Source of the DNA: Sarocladium kiliense
Lineage: Eukaryota; Ascomycota; Sordariomycetes; Hypocreales; Sarocladiaceae
DNA length: 64,000 nt
Assembly (NCBI GenBank): GCA_030734395.1
Contig: JAUZTG010000017.1
Location: forward strand, 310,001 to 374,000
Direction: 5' to 3'
How positions within the stretch are numbered: position 1 is the first letter of the stretch; every line of letters begins with the position of its first letter. This document shows, piece by piece, positions 11,663 through 23,059 of the stretch. Below the pieces are notes generated by a model. It saw nothing but the letters and a program-made list of their open reading frames with translations, was not told the origin of the DNA and ran no database searches. The translations under genes and the position numbers were made by a program.

Positions 11663-12014
11663 TAGACAATTGATGCGGATAATCATAGCGACCCCAAAAT
11701 AGTCTAGCCGGCCCTTGCTGACGCCGATGTCTTACTCATCGCACGGAAAGAACACCCACGCAGAGGTCAGAGAGGGGGTCAAGAATACATTGATGACACG
11801 CGAGCTGACATCGCCACATCACCATCTTTTCCCGCGATACTAATTGTTCATTTGTGAGCGGCGAGCTATCTCAGCGCCCACAGCTGAGTACTGCCTATCG
11901 CTCGCTTGCCTCTGAAGCAGCCAGGTGATAGTGACAATGGCTCTTTATAAGGACAGTCAATTCGTCGTCTGTTTGGATGTAGAGCTCGTCACAAATAGCC
12001 GAGATTCCGACATC
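11663..12014. other. Short intergenic region, no supported gene
   Basis: The region lies between the transposon and the broken zinc-cluster gene. I see no motif in it beyond being the former promoter side of that gene. Confidence 0.5.
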
Positions 12015-13561
12015 ATGAAGAGAAACTTTGAGCCGAATCGAAGACTAGGTAACCGAAAAGTGAGGTCAGGCTGTAGCACATGCAAGTGCATGGATCCTGG
12101 GGTTTGGTGTATGAGCCATCCATGTGTTAATCACCACCTAGGAACCGCAAAGTCAAATGTGACGAGGCGAAGACGTATTGTATACGTTGCACAAAAGCTG
12201 GGCGGCTATGTTCAGGGTACGCAAGTCTGTCAAAATGTGTCCAGCCCAAGTCGGTTCCCGCAGGCATGTTCTCGCTGCGAAATAATATTGACAAAGGCGA
12301 CAACGTATGGCCCCAACCATCATTCTCAGACTCTGGAAGATCAACCGACATGAAAGCAAAAAGATTGATGCAACATTTTGTGTTCAACGCCCCTACAGTA
12401 TGGCCGGCATCTTGGATGCCAAATTTTGGACTGTCATAGTCCCACAGATTAGTTCTGCATAATCGAGCGTGCTATATGGAGGCATGGCGCTTTCCGCTCT
12501 TACACAACCGGAACCTTCTTGAAGCAGCACCAGGGCTTGAGTTCCGTCCTGATTATGTCGGCGTTCCCACAAGCTCTAGGCAGCACGATTTCCTCCATCA
12601 CGGTGCGAAGATATATGGGCAGGCTCTGTCGGCTATTGCACTTGAGATTACACAGGCCAGCAATCGCGATGTTGCAGCTCTGACTTGCATCATCTTCTTT
12701 TGCATCGAATGCGTCCAAGGCAACGTTCAAAACGCGTTGAGTATGCTCATACATGGGCAGAATATCCTGCGTTCGGCCCAAGAAACGTCTTGACGAGTAT
12801 ATTACCACCACGCCGGATTAACATCGGCAGTGGACCGGATGTTTGCACGAGTGCACCTTGCTACATCTCTTCTTGGGCATCCTCCCACCAGCCATCCTAT
12901 AATATTCTCAAAGCTAGCCCCTGGTCCAGCTGGGAATGAGTACTTTGACATCTGCGAAGCTCGGAGGGCTCTTTTCGAGATCATGACGGGAACTCATGAG
13001 CTCTATTAGTCTGTTGCGTTGTGCGAAAATCCAGAGAACTTGTCGGCTGAAGAAGCCCGAGAAGGACTTCCATATGCGCTCGAGGATTGGCGGTCAAGGT
13101 CTGAGAAATGTCTTTCCTTGTAATCCCATGTGCCTTCGTCGTACGAGCACCAAGCCAGCCTCTTTCTTTGGTGTCATTTCTGGCTAAGTACAATCTGGCA
13201 GGGTTGCGCACCTAAACAATCTGAAGTCGCATGGGATCAACACTATTGCACCTTTCAAAGAATAGTAAGGGTTGCATTCGAGATCATAAGAATCAAGCAT
13301 TTCACAAGGGCAGCACTTCCTGGGCCCTATGGCTGCTGTTCGGTTGAAGACAATGTACCACAGTCGTACAGATCATCGCCCTTGCAACTGGAGACAGGAG
13401 TCCTCCTGCCACCATACGTCACAACGTGCAGGTGTCGGTGTCCCGTCCTTCGTCGCCAGGCTGTACACTGGTTACAATGCAGCCCAAGACGAGAGAGGTT
13501 CTTAGACTGCGAGCAGGTGATCAGAGTCGTTCTGCGTATAATAAATGCAGGTAAAGGATGA
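12015..13561 (+). pseudogene. Zn2Cys6 transcription factor, broken
   Basis: The zinc cluster is intact once an intron (12086-12141) is removed: GCSTCKNRKVKCDEAKTYC then IRCTKAGRLCSGY, the C-x2-C-x6-C-x6-C-x2-C-x6-C pattern. Exon 1 starts at the ATG at 12015. Downstream the family's middle region is still readable but in changing frames: a VIVPQISS segment near 12430, then SVLYGGMALSAL in a frame reached through a stop, then AALTCIIFFCIECVQGNVQNAL (12476-12793), and a C-terminal LETGVLLPPYVTTCRCRCPVLRRQA segment (13130-13558). Such segments are typical of fungal-specific transcription factor domain proteins. Several frameshifts and stops separate them, so no full regulator can be made. Its target is unknown. 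Confidence 0.8.
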
Positions 13562-14217
13562 ACGCGAGGACCTGTGGCCGGCAGAGGAGAAAGGATAGCG
13601 TATCACCATATTGAGAGTTTTGGACCGATTGCCTCTCATGCAATTGGTGTAAGGGAATGTCGTGTGAGACTTTTCAGGCGATTACAGTCTGGTTCCCTTG
13701 AGTCGTGGCAGAAACAGTTGATTTACTAAGTGCATGTCTCGAACATCGGATGCTGACCTTGGATATCAATTACTGCATAGTGCTATGTGAAAAAAACAAC
13801 AACCGTGGCATTACTAATGCAGATCTCCCTAACGAGTACACGAAGTCCCGAAGTACAGACGAAGTCTGTAACAATAGCTGGACTTCGAGGTCCACATTCC
13901 GAGGGATCCACAGTCCGAATAGCTCCACAATCTGAGTAGCGTACAGGCCGGCGGTGCCAGGAGATCGCAGCATGGAAGCGTGCGTAAGCATTAACGCTAC
14001 AGGTCTATAGATCCCTCCACAAAGTCACATTATACCAAGTGTCTTCGAAGGCAAGTGTCGTATTATGCTGCTTCGCTAGATTGACTTTTTGACAACCCGT
14101 CTCGTGATCGCATGTACGTCCCCACGCGAAACAGTATATATAAGAAGCACTGCTTCCTACGTGGAGCATACTCGGAAGCTCAGTCCTGTAACAAGATCAA
14201 TCGGCCAGAATTACTAG
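13562..14217. other. Intergenic, no supported gene
   Basis: Only short frames are present and I see no domain or RNA gene. It separates two pseudogenes on the same strand. Confidence 0.5.
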
Positions 14218-15003
14218 ATGTCATTCTCGTACAAGCCTTCAGTGATGGCACCAAAACATATCCTAGTCGTTGTGACCTCGTTTGGGTACATCGAAGAAGC
14301 CAAACGGCCAACTGGCTGGTACCTGGTATGATCCCCCATTTCACTTTTGACGACAAGCATAGATTGGTTCTGACCTCTCCTTCAAGCCTGAGCTATCACA
14401 CCCTGACGAGGTCTTCCGCGAGAAGGGTATCGAGATCACTATCGCGTCGCCTAAAGGCGGGCCTGCACCGGTTGATCCTATTTCCATCGAGACTACTAAG
14501 AACGAACCTCTGACTGTCCGGTTTTACAACGATTCAATGCCGAAGTGGTCCAATACCGCTAAAATCACTGATGTAGTGGGCAAGTCTTCACACTACGATG
14601 CGCTCTTTTATCCTGGCGGCGCTGGGCCGATGTTCGATCTCGCCATCGACCCTGTATTTCAGGCCCTCATCTCTGAGTTTGCTCAGGCAGGTAAACCTGT
14701 TGCCTTTGTTTGCCATGCTCCCATTGCCTTGCAGAATGTGTCTCTCCTGAATGGAAATTATCTTATGGCTTGGCAAACACGTTACGGGACTTAGTGATGA
14801 AGAAGAAAAGTATTATGGTTTGGACACATACGTGCCAATGTCCATTGGAAAAAAGGCTTCAGGAACGTGGTGCAATCTATTCGAAGGCAAGCCAGTTACT
14901 CGGAGAAAACGTCGTAGTGGACCGAAACATCATTACTGGCCAAACCCTGACTAGTGCGAAGGGCGTGGGAAAGGCACTTGTCAAGGCTTTGGGATTCGCT
15001 TGA
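14218..15003 (+). pseudogene. DJ-1/PfpI (Hsp31-like) protein, two frameshifts
   Basis: The ATG at 14218 starts KHILVVVTSFGYIEEAKRPTG, then an intron (14326-14386) leads to the DJ-1/PfpI core: ITIASPKGGPAPVDP, YDALFYPGGAGPMFDL and the nucleophile elbow FVCHAPIAL, whose Cys would be catalytic in Hsp31-like glyoxalases/chaperones. The frame shifts by one near 14756-14766 (GKHVTGLSDEEEKYYGLD continues in another frame) and again near 14850 (LQERGAIYSKAS ... NIITGQ ... GVGKALVKALGFA). The rest of the sequence is well kept, so the damage is recent or reflects sequence error. If real, the product stops soon after the active-site Cys. Confidence 0.82.
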
Positions 15004-15530
15004 GTAAGCACGGAGAATTTTGGCCTGACTCAAGTGAGGGCGCCAAATTGTTGGCCTGATTCTGCTGCTCATTGCGGGTTTGAAATGTTAGTGGAGGTCG
15101 AGTCGCCATCTTGGCTTTGTGGGAGCGGAGAAGGGGTCTCGTAGAGCGACCAATGAGCTGAGGGTTTCTTTCTACCTTTGTGAGTTATTTGTCGTTCCAG
15201 CAATGCAGAACTGAGCAGCTTTTGACGAAATTGATGATCGATGAGGAATGCAAAGAAGAACAAGCCGAGGGATAGCGCGCAATCTCTAGGGCTCCCCATC
15301 ATGCAGGGTCACAAGAATACTCAATATGACTGTGAGACAAACATTAATAACCTCAATGACAACGCAAAGGTTGCAGCAAAAGGGTCAGGTTGCGCTTCCG
15401 ACAAAGGGGCGGAAAGAGATAAATGGAAATGTATTCTTGAGACTTCAATCATGAAGACTTTATGCCCATACTCAACTCACGCCGCCCAACGGCCTCGAAT
15501 ATGAGTCTAACAAAACAGTTGCCGGGGCCG
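15004..15530. other. Intergenic between convergent 3' ends
   Basis: The region follows the broken DJ-1 gene and precedes the 3' end of the sugar transporter. I see nothing supported in it. Confidence 0.5.
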
Positions 15531-17183
15531 CTACCTATCGCGAATTGACTCCTTGTGCGCAGCTTCCGCCTCCATTCCCTTCCACTTCGACGATTTGATG
15601 GGGTTGACGTGCGTAGTGTACATGGTATCGATCTCCTCAAGCGAACGATCCTTACTCTCATTCAGAGTGAAGAAAACGATGACAGCGAGAGCGGCGCAGC
15701 AACCAGCAAAGACGAGGCCGTAGAGCCACTCGATTTCGTCGACGATGAAGCGTGTGAAGAAAGATATGAGGAAATTCCAAAGCCAGTTGGAGGCGGTTGC
15801 GATGCCCATTGCTGTCGATCGGTAACGAGCAGGGTAGATTTCGGCAACCACTGCCCAAACCACTAAATGAAAAGTCAGCTTCTGGCGCTCTCCGACGCGT
15901 GGTAGGGTAGACTTACAAGGTCCCCAAGTAGTTGCAAAGCCAGCAATGAATAGGCATGAGAATGCAATGAGAATAGTGCCCGCTTGTGGTGTGCTAGCCG
16001 GGTCCTCATCGTTGAGCTGGAAATGACCAACGAAAGCGTAAACAAGGAAGCATGTCATCATCCATAGCGCACCGACGATCAACGCAGATCGACGGCCGCA
16101 CTTCTTGACGACAACAAGTCCGCCAAATGTGCAGGCAACATTCACAGATCCGAGAATCACCTGGGTGACGTAGCTGTTGTTCAGTCCTGTGGCTTGGAAG
16201 ACAGTCGTGCCGTAGTAAAAGAAGAAATTGGCGCCAGTCAATTGCTGACCAGATTGCAGAAGTATCCCGAGCATGAGGCGGTAGAGCATGCGAGGTCCGG
16301 TGAACACCTCGTACCACTTCGTTTCGGAACCTTCTTTCATCTCCTGCACCTTTTCGCGAATTTCGTCAATTTCCGCATTCACGCTGGCTGCATGTAGATC
16401 AACCCCAGCGAGACTGGCAATTGTCTTCCGCGCTTCATCCTCACGACCTTTCAGGAAGGCGTACCGCGGGCTTTCGGGAAGGCAAAGAATGCCGGCGCCG
16501 AGGACGAGCGCCCAGGCGAAGCCAAGACCATTCGGAATGCGCCATGAAGCCGATCCAGACATGCTGTTGGTACCGTAGTTGACCATGTTTGATGTCCAAA
16601 TACCAAGAGTCACAAAGAGCTGGTAGCATGAAACAATGACACCTCGGATAATGGCTGGCGATGATTCTGACTGGTACATTGGCACTGCAACTGAGAGAGC
16701 GCCAATGCCGAGACCGTCAATAAGTCGACCAACTGCGAACTGAGCCCAAGTCCGGTTGGAGCTGATCTGAACAATAATGCCGACACAGGAAAAGAAGGCG
16801 GAGGCAGAGATGGTGCTTCGACGGCCAATCACGTCGGCGAGGCGCCCTGCGATCAAACAACCGAACAGGCAGCCAACGGACAGAAGGCCCACGATGGTAC
16901 CCTGTCGAGCGGCAGAAAAGTAACGCTCTCCAGTTGCTGTATTGACTTCACCGAACCGTTCAAGATAATCCTCCATCAGGAAGAATCCGGAAATCTGGCC
17001 GCTAACGTAACCAAACATGAAACCACCCACCGACGCAACAAGGCCAAGAAAGCAGGCTGCCAATGTGATTCTCTGCTCATGCTTGGTCTCGTTGACGGAA
17101 GAGTTTCGTGTGAGGGTATTGCTGTCATGTCGTTGGATGTGTCCCGGGCTGCCGCCGTCGGGTACTTCAGTGCTGGAAGACAT
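15531..17183 (-). CDS. MFS sugar (hexose/pentose) transporter
   Basis: This 532-aa, 12-helix plasma-membrane porter belongs to the sugar porter family. Signatures are GRLADVIGRRSTI after TM2, GRLIDGLGIGALSVAVPMYQSE, PESPRYAFLKG at the end of TM6, PARYRSTAM after TM10 and an ESKDRSLEEID tail. A 54-nt intron (15863-15916, GTAAGT ... TTTAG) is a multiple of three without stops and looks like coding sequence; removing it joins WGPLVWAVVAEIYP, as in the family. The frame is open upstream to 17318, but I start at the Met at 17183 (MSSSTEVPDGG): the upstream stretch is Pro/Ser-rich, and a TATA-like element at 17298-17307 lies inside it. The substrate is unknown; a xylose or hexose role would fit the hemicellulases nearby. 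Confidence 0.9.
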   Translation of the reverse strand: MSSSTEVPDGGSPGHIQRHDSNTLTRNSSVNETKHEQRITLAACFLGLVASVGGFMFGYVSGQISGFFLMEDYLERFGEVNTATGERYFSAARQGTIVGLLSVGCLFGCLIAGRLADVIGRRSTISASAFFSCVGIIVQISSNRTWAQFAVGRLIDGLGIGALSVAVPMYQSESSPAIIRGVIVSCYQLFVTLGIWTSNMVNYGTNSMSGSASWRIPNGLGFAWALVLGAGILCLPESPRYAFLKGREDEARKTIASLAGVDLHAASVNAEIDEIREKVQEMKEGSETKWYEVFTGPRMLYRLMLGILLQSGQQLTGANFFFYYGTTVFQATGLNNSYVTQVILGSVNVACTFGGLVVVKKCGRRSALIVGALWMMTCFLVYAFVGHFQLNDEDPASTPQAGTILIAFSCLFIAGFATTWGPCKSTLPRVGERQKLTFHLVVWAVVAEIYPARYRSTAMGIATASNWLWNFLISFFTRFIVDEIEWLYGLVFAGCCAALAVIVFFTLNESKDRSLEEIDTMYTTHVNPIKSSKWKGMEAEAAHKESIRDR

Positions 17184-18189
17184 CCTGATTATCGGGATAG
17201 GGCGTTGGGAAGGAGCACTTGGAGAGGGTCTATGGTGAGTTGAGTGAGGTAACCCAGGCATGTCGCTTCTGCAGCTCACAGGGGCGGGAATGCAAAGTTT
17301 ATAATACCTCCCAAGCATGGACCAGGAGGGGCGGCACGATCCATAAAGCTCGTGGAATGGGGCGTTTCCACCACGGCGTTAAGGACGGCGAAATGGATTT
17401 TTAGTTGATCGCGTGGAGCAGCAGAGTTTTGGTCATTTGTGGCATGACATCGCTGTGGACTCACCGGGTCGGAAGCCTTAGGGTGATCATATGTTAGTCG
17501 CGCATCGATCTCAAAAGGATGCGGCAGCATCCGCCGGCAGTCCATCAGCCAGCCGTCCGTGTTTCTCGTGTTGACAGTTGTCGAACCCTCTTCGACACAG
17601 TGAAAGCCTCTGAATGAAGGTGTAGTCCTGAATGAAGGCGTAATCGCCGCTTTCAAACTTCAAGCTTATTCGGCTGGTTAGTGGTAGACATCTGTTTCGA
17701 TGACAAGGTGGCTGCTTCCGGCACGGACGGAATGTAGGCCGCAACTCAAATTCCGATCGTGGTTGGTGTCTTCGTCTTCAGAAAGGTAAGGTAACTAAGT
17801 CAATTCACCACACCTCATGTCATAAGTTGTGCGAGTTCAATTTAGACATGCTCAACGCGCGTAACTAAGTATTTAACCGAGGCCATACAGTCTATAGCAG
17901 CTTTGCCCTCTCAAAGTGCTTGCATAGATGTTCAATTCATCGCATGGCATGAGGTCAAAATTTTCGATCACCGTAATGACGCCGCGGGACTACGATTCAG
18001 GGCCCAACTACCGACATGTCTCCACCTCACCGGCCCATTCGGCAGGGCTACCAAGGGTTGATGACGAACCGGCGTTTTGCATGCGAAGAAAAGATCTTAT
18101 TACAGGGGTACGGAGTACCGTGCCCGTTTATTGAACATCTATGTGCGGCCTCCCGTTATCGGCAGTATAGACATTAGATTCAAGGTACT
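17184..18189. other. Promoter side of the sugar transporter; otherwise empty
   Basis: The region lies upstream of the minus-strand sugar transporter and downstream of the wall-protein gene. Beyond the TATA-like element I see no supported gene. Confidence 0.5.
17298..17307 (-). promoter_or_regulatory. TATA-like element of the sugar transporter
   Basis: On the minus strand it reads GTATTATAAA, about 115 bp upstream of the ATG at 17183. It argues against translation from the further upstream Met at 17318. Confidence 0.4.
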
Positions 18190-19653
18190 TTACAAATTAA
18201 GAAACATGGTGGAAAGTGAAATCGCAATGCCCGCAAACACCGCTCCTCTGCAACTGGTCACCTTGCGAGCAGATGCTGTTATCACATCAACTGGGCTCGA
18301 TGGTGTTGGCACGGTGGAGGGGACGTTCGTCGGGGTTATCATGGGCGGCTCCATGGCCCCGTCAGTCTCCGTTGCTTCTGGAAGTGCGGACGAAGTCTCT
18401 GCGACGGAGACCGCGACGGAGCTGGTGGTGTCACCGCTCATTCCCAAGCTCTCCAGAGTCTGTGTGGATTTGGGCTCTCCATCTTCATGATAGACGACAT
18501 AAATGGTGCCTGTCGGCTGAGTAGAAGCTGTCGAAGTGGGCTCCGTCGTAGTGTGTTCCGTTGTAGTGGGCTCAATCAGTCCAGTAACCGTTGGAACCGC
18601 ATAGGGAGGGTCGAAAAGACCAAAGCTACCGCATGCATTGCATGGATAAGCCCAGGAGCTGACGGTTGTCGGCGCTGCAAGGATTGGGGCACATCGAGAG
18701 TCGCTCAACGTTGCGATCGCTGTTGGGTCCATAGACTGAGGGCAGTCTGTGCCTAAATCGCTCAGCTCGAGCTGGCGAGTCAAAGACCCAGACGGCCCAT
18801 CCGCGATTGTCGAGACTTCATCAAGATCCAGGCCAAGAATCCAATTGGTAGTGGATGGGCCAACATGTTGACCTTTGGAATTCGTCCCCTTCGCGCTCGG
18901 GATGAGCATGTACACCGATGGAGACACACTGTTTACAACCGTCAGCAGGCATCCGAGTACAAGACAATATATAGCTTACAATGTGTAATCCAAGTCTGTG
19001 TCAACGTAGCTCGACGGGTAAGAGTACGGTCTGTCTGTGGGCCAATAAAATAGTGTGACTGTGGCGGCATCGCTATGGCGCAAGTTAGTTCAAATAACAA
19101 GAGACGGCGCAACAGGCGAGACCTACATGCTGCAGGACTTTGGGCAGGGATCATAAGTCGTTTGCAACAGGGTTTCCGTTTCGGTCATGTATGTTGTAAT
19201 CGTTGCCGGGACAGTGTCTGTAGTCGTAACAGTCACTGAATCCGTGTCAGTTTCGGTGACCGTTTCCCTCTCTGTCTCCGTGTTTGTCTCTGTTTCGGTC
19301 TCGAATTCGGTGTCTGTCAGCTCCACCGTATAGTGAAGTGTCGTAGTACTGTTTTCGGTGAATTCTCGCGTGACGGTGCTGTTGATGTAGATGTAGTCCG
19401 TCACTTCGACGTAGCAAGTTGTTGGGATGGTCGTTGTTGATAAGACAGTGTGTTTCTCAACAACAGTCACCTTTCCGACACATGTTTCCGCGGTAGCGAA
19501 TGGATCGCCTCCATCGTCGTTGTGATGTGGATGGCCTAGCAGGTTAGCTAAGTGTAAGTTGAGGGGACTCAGCATGGACAGACCTTGATCTCCTGGCAAG
19601 CCAGCGACTCTGGAGAGCGCTGTCGCAATCAACAGGAAGCTGAGTGATTGCAT
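18190..19653 (-). CDS. Secreted Ser/Thr-rich, probably GPI-anchored wall protein
   Basis: Four exons (19584-19653, 19127-19535, 18980-19072, 18190-18928) give 436 aa. The signal peptide is MQSLSFLLIATALSRVAG. A long Thr/Glu stretch follows with repeated TET and TVT units (TETETNTETERETVTETDTD), then a short Cys-containing segment (DPCPKSCS), a Tyr/Pro-rich exon, a Cys-containing middle (CNACGSFG) and a Ser/Thr/Pro stalk. The C terminus is hydrophobic after SCRGAVFAG (IAISLSTMFLNL), typical of a GPI addition signal. The first intron (19536-19583, 48 nt, branch-like GCTAAC) is in frame and stop-free, so it could be read as coding. The likely place is cell wall or plasma membrane; no enzyme domain is seen. 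Confidence 0.8.
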
Positions 19654-20340
19654 CTTGAAGGAGACTATCAGAAGAAGAACGAATGACAAAATGATTGATG
19701 TGCACGACGTGGAGTACAGCAACCGTCGTGAGCGTCTATGTAGATGAGAGCTTGATTTATGTGTTGCGCCATGTTATTATCAGCTCTGGGGTGCACGTCC
19801 GCCCAGTACTCCTTACCTGCATGCCCATCGAACAACATCATCATCTTGCGCATTCCTGCCAGCGGTGATCCAGGAACAGCAAGCATCACCAGCCATGTAA
19901 ACCTGGCCCTGGCCCAGATGCGCATCATGCCGGCAAATAAGAAGCTGTGCGTATACAGGGGTCGCATGGGGGAGGGTCGATGATCTTCATCGAATTAGAA
20001 CAAAGGTGTGCCTCGAACATGTGGTTATGGTGGAGATACGCCGGACCAGTCTTTCCGCTTTCTTGTTTGTTGGCACAGCTGTGTCGTCACCGCTCCGACC
20101 TGGTCGGCAATGCTAGCCACTCATGTAAGCTTACACAGGACGTTCCAGATGTATCCCTGTAGGTTCAAGCAGTCGATCGAGATGGACATTGCGTCCCATG
20201 CTTGGATTGAAGACTCAAGACGCGCCCAACTGATACCCATTCTGTCATCTGGCATTGTATCCACGTCACTCCCTGTAGTCTAGTCATTGTGCTGAATCAA
20301 TTCATGCCTCTCTACTATCTTCAAACAGCCCGAAGTCACG
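19654..20340. other. Divergent intergenic region, no supported gene
   Basis: It lies between the divergent wall-protein and protease-like genes and should hold both promoters. I see no clear TATA box or further gene. Confidence 0.5.
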
Positions 20341-22437
20341 ATGCGCTTTGCTTGGGCTTCAGTGGCATGTTGTTTTAACATCTTGCTTGTCTTGGCGGAT
20401 GAAGATTCCCCAGGACCAGTCGTGATACCCGCCAGTGAGCATTTGTAAGTTGGCCGCATTAAGGTGTAGCAATGCCACAAGCTCACTTTGAACCACTAGC
20501 GAAGGAAACGATGGTCCATGGAGCACCTTCGATATCCGGGTTGGCAAACCCGAGCAGCATGTCCGAGTTCTTGTCTCTACCGCGTCTCCACAGTCAATGG
20601 TTGTCCTCTCCGAGTTTGGCTGCAGTGAAGAAGTATTTGAGAGCATCCCTACAAGTTGTGCTAAATCCAGGGGATCATTATTCAACCCCAATGAGTCTTC
20701 TACGTGGACAGATGTTGGCACTTACGAGATTAACGAAGATGGTCTTGGGTTTCAGGGAAACCTCGGTTACAGTCAGAGGGCGCAATGGGGTGTCGATGAG
20801 CTGGGCATTGGCCTCACCGGGCCCAGACTTGACAACCAGACTGTGGCAGGCATAGCAACTCCACAGCCATTCTACCTGTATGTTTGAGGGTTCGAGACTT
20901 GCCCTTCTTTTAGCTGACGTGGATGAACCATCACAGTGGGTTGTTCGGACTCAATAACCAGCCTGTGAACTTCTCAGATCTAGGGAATTCAACTACCCCA
21001 TCGTTCCTGACCACACTGAAAGACAAGGACATCATTCCGAGTCTGAGCTGGAGCTACACAGCAGGTGCAAAGTACCGTGCGGCACCCGTATCTCCATTTC
21101 ACATCCTGTTATTGACTCATCGCAGGCTTAAAACAGGTCTATGGGCAGTTGATTTTCTCAGGATATGACAAGTCAAGGTTCAGGGAGAACTCCGTGTCGT
21201 TCACGATGGCAGACGACGTTACTCGTGATCTTGTCGTGGGTCTTCAATCGATCAGCTACAGTGGCTCAACTTCGACTACGCTACTGTCCGACGCTATTGA
21301 TGTTTTTATCGATTCAACCGATGCAAACTTGTGGCTCCCGAAAGAGGTTTGTGGTGCTTTTGAGGATGCTTTTGATCTTCGGCTTGACAACGACACCGGC
21401 CTGTACTTGGTCAACGATACTCAACGCAACAATTTGCTTGACACCGATGCGGAGGTGACCTTCAGGTTGTCAAACGACAAGTCCGGCGGCGATACAGTCT
21501 CCATAACTTTCCCCTATGCCGCTTTCGACTTGCAGGCAGAAAGCCCTTTGGTCCCAAACAGCAGTTACTACTTTCCACTGAAGCAGGCTGATAATACTTC
21601 ACAATACACACTAGGAAGGGTATTCCTGCAGGAGGCGTAGGCTATTTTATTCTCGTCCAAGTGCTCATCCTCATGGCTGACCATCTCAGGTATCTCTCTG
21701 CCGACTACGAGAGGAAAGTCTTCAACATCTCGGCATGTACATGGAATTCTGGTGCGGAGAGTGACATCGTGACAATCACCTCGAGTGATTCTGGCTTTGC
21801 TGGGCAAGGCACATCTAATAATGGAGAGTCTGGTCTCAGTGGCGGACAGATAGCTGGAATTGCTGTCGGCACGGTGGCTGGGTCTCTGCTGCTTCTAGCA
21901 TTGTTTGCATGTCTTTTCCTACGGCAACGGCGAAGATCAAAGCAGCGGGCATATGAAGTCACGGAAATTCCGCCAAATGCGGATATGACGATGGTCGGCG
22001 GTCCAGCTTACAACAGTAGCGCCCCTTACTCTTCTGCAGATGTATCCGGGTGGTCTCCTTCGACAAGCTCTCCCCGACGACCGGTTCTTGCTGATGCTAG
22101 CAATACAAGTAGCCCGACTCCTGAATTAGAAGGGAACTCGAATCGCATTGTTCCTGGCACGGAAATTGACGGCAGGGAGATTGGACCAAGGAAACACCCG
22201 TTCGCTCAGAGTCCTGGAGTGTACGAGTTGGCTGGCAGTAAAGTCGGAAATGATAAGATGGGGCGTCCCGACGAGCCAGATACTAGCACTGGCAGCAACA
22301 TGTCCGCGCCTTCTTCACATAGCTGTAGCGATGAGTCGCCTCCGTCACCATTTGTTTCGACTATTGGAACTAGCTGGGACCCTGAAGGGAGGCTAGTCTC
22401 GGAAATGGTGTCGCCTCTCAACCCCCACAGTCATTGA
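20341..22437 (+). CDS. Membrane-anchored A1 aspartic-protease-like protein, catalytic Asp not conserved
   Basis: Five exons (20341-20444, 20500-20877, 20937-21064, 21126-21636, 21690-22437) give 622 aa. A signal peptide (MRFAWASVACCFNILLVLA) precedes a pepsin-like two-lobed domain: STFDIRVGKPEQHVRVLV, GLFGLNNQPVNF, LSWSYTAGLKQVYGQLIFSGYD, then a C-lobe ending YTLGRVFLQEAYLSADYE. The first active-site motif, normally DTGS, reads STAS (LVSTASPQSMVV), and the second reads DST (FIDSTDANLWLP) where D-S/T-G is expected, so proteolysis is doubtful. A transmembrane helix (GIAVGTVAGSLLLLALFACLFL) and a basic stop (RQRRRSKQR) lead to a 170-residue Ser/Pro-rich tail. It is probably a surface pseudoprotease, perhaps a sensor or binding protein. 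Intron 3 uses the donor GTGCAA, chosen because it alone keeps frame. Confidence 0.87.
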
Positions 22438-23059
22438 TCCCAGGTAGTTTATCGTCAGTCTTGTAATGTAATTGTCATCTGACGGGTCGTTGTTGCTGAG
22501 CTGCGAAGGTGCGTAAGACATTCAGCATTACGCGGATATACGAGCGCGTGTGGTAGCATTACTTCACAATTGCGAGTTTCCTTCAAGTAAGCTATCGGAG
22601 CCTCATTTTTAATCCACTCAAGATATCTCATGTCGGACATCTCCCGAGAGGCGGGATGACGATCGTCGAACACGGATGGCCAAGGCCACGTGTGGATCAG
22701 CCGTTGTCAGGCGCACATTCGACATGGATCTGTTCGCACCGTTATGCAACGTCAGGTAGGAGAAGGTTCAAGTGCTGTAACCCTCCTTTCACCCTACGGT
22801 TTCCCATCACCTTCCTAAGATGGGCAATGATGATAGCCCCGTGCTATGGTCCCACGATAGGATTGGCCAAGCCTGCGCAACTCCAAGCAATGGATCCTGA
22901 TGATCTCATTGGCCATCCTTTCAAGCAAGCGACGCGGCGGAAGATCATTCTAAGAGACTTATAACATTCAACAAGTGGCCCGCAATTTTCAGACATTATT
23001 ACGGTCGTGTCGCTCTCACTTTCTTGCAGTTCTTTGCATCTTCATTCATATTGTCCAAA
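22438..23059. other. Intergenic, no supported gene
   Basis: It precedes the secreted phosphodiesterase-fold gene on the same strand and probably holds its promoter. The open frame around 22656-22964 has no motif and I leave it out. Confidence 0.5.

Noticed and set aside
17184..17318. Start of the sugar transporter at 17318
   Set aside because: It adds a Pro/Ser-rich leader unlike sugar porters, and a TATA-like element lies inside it.
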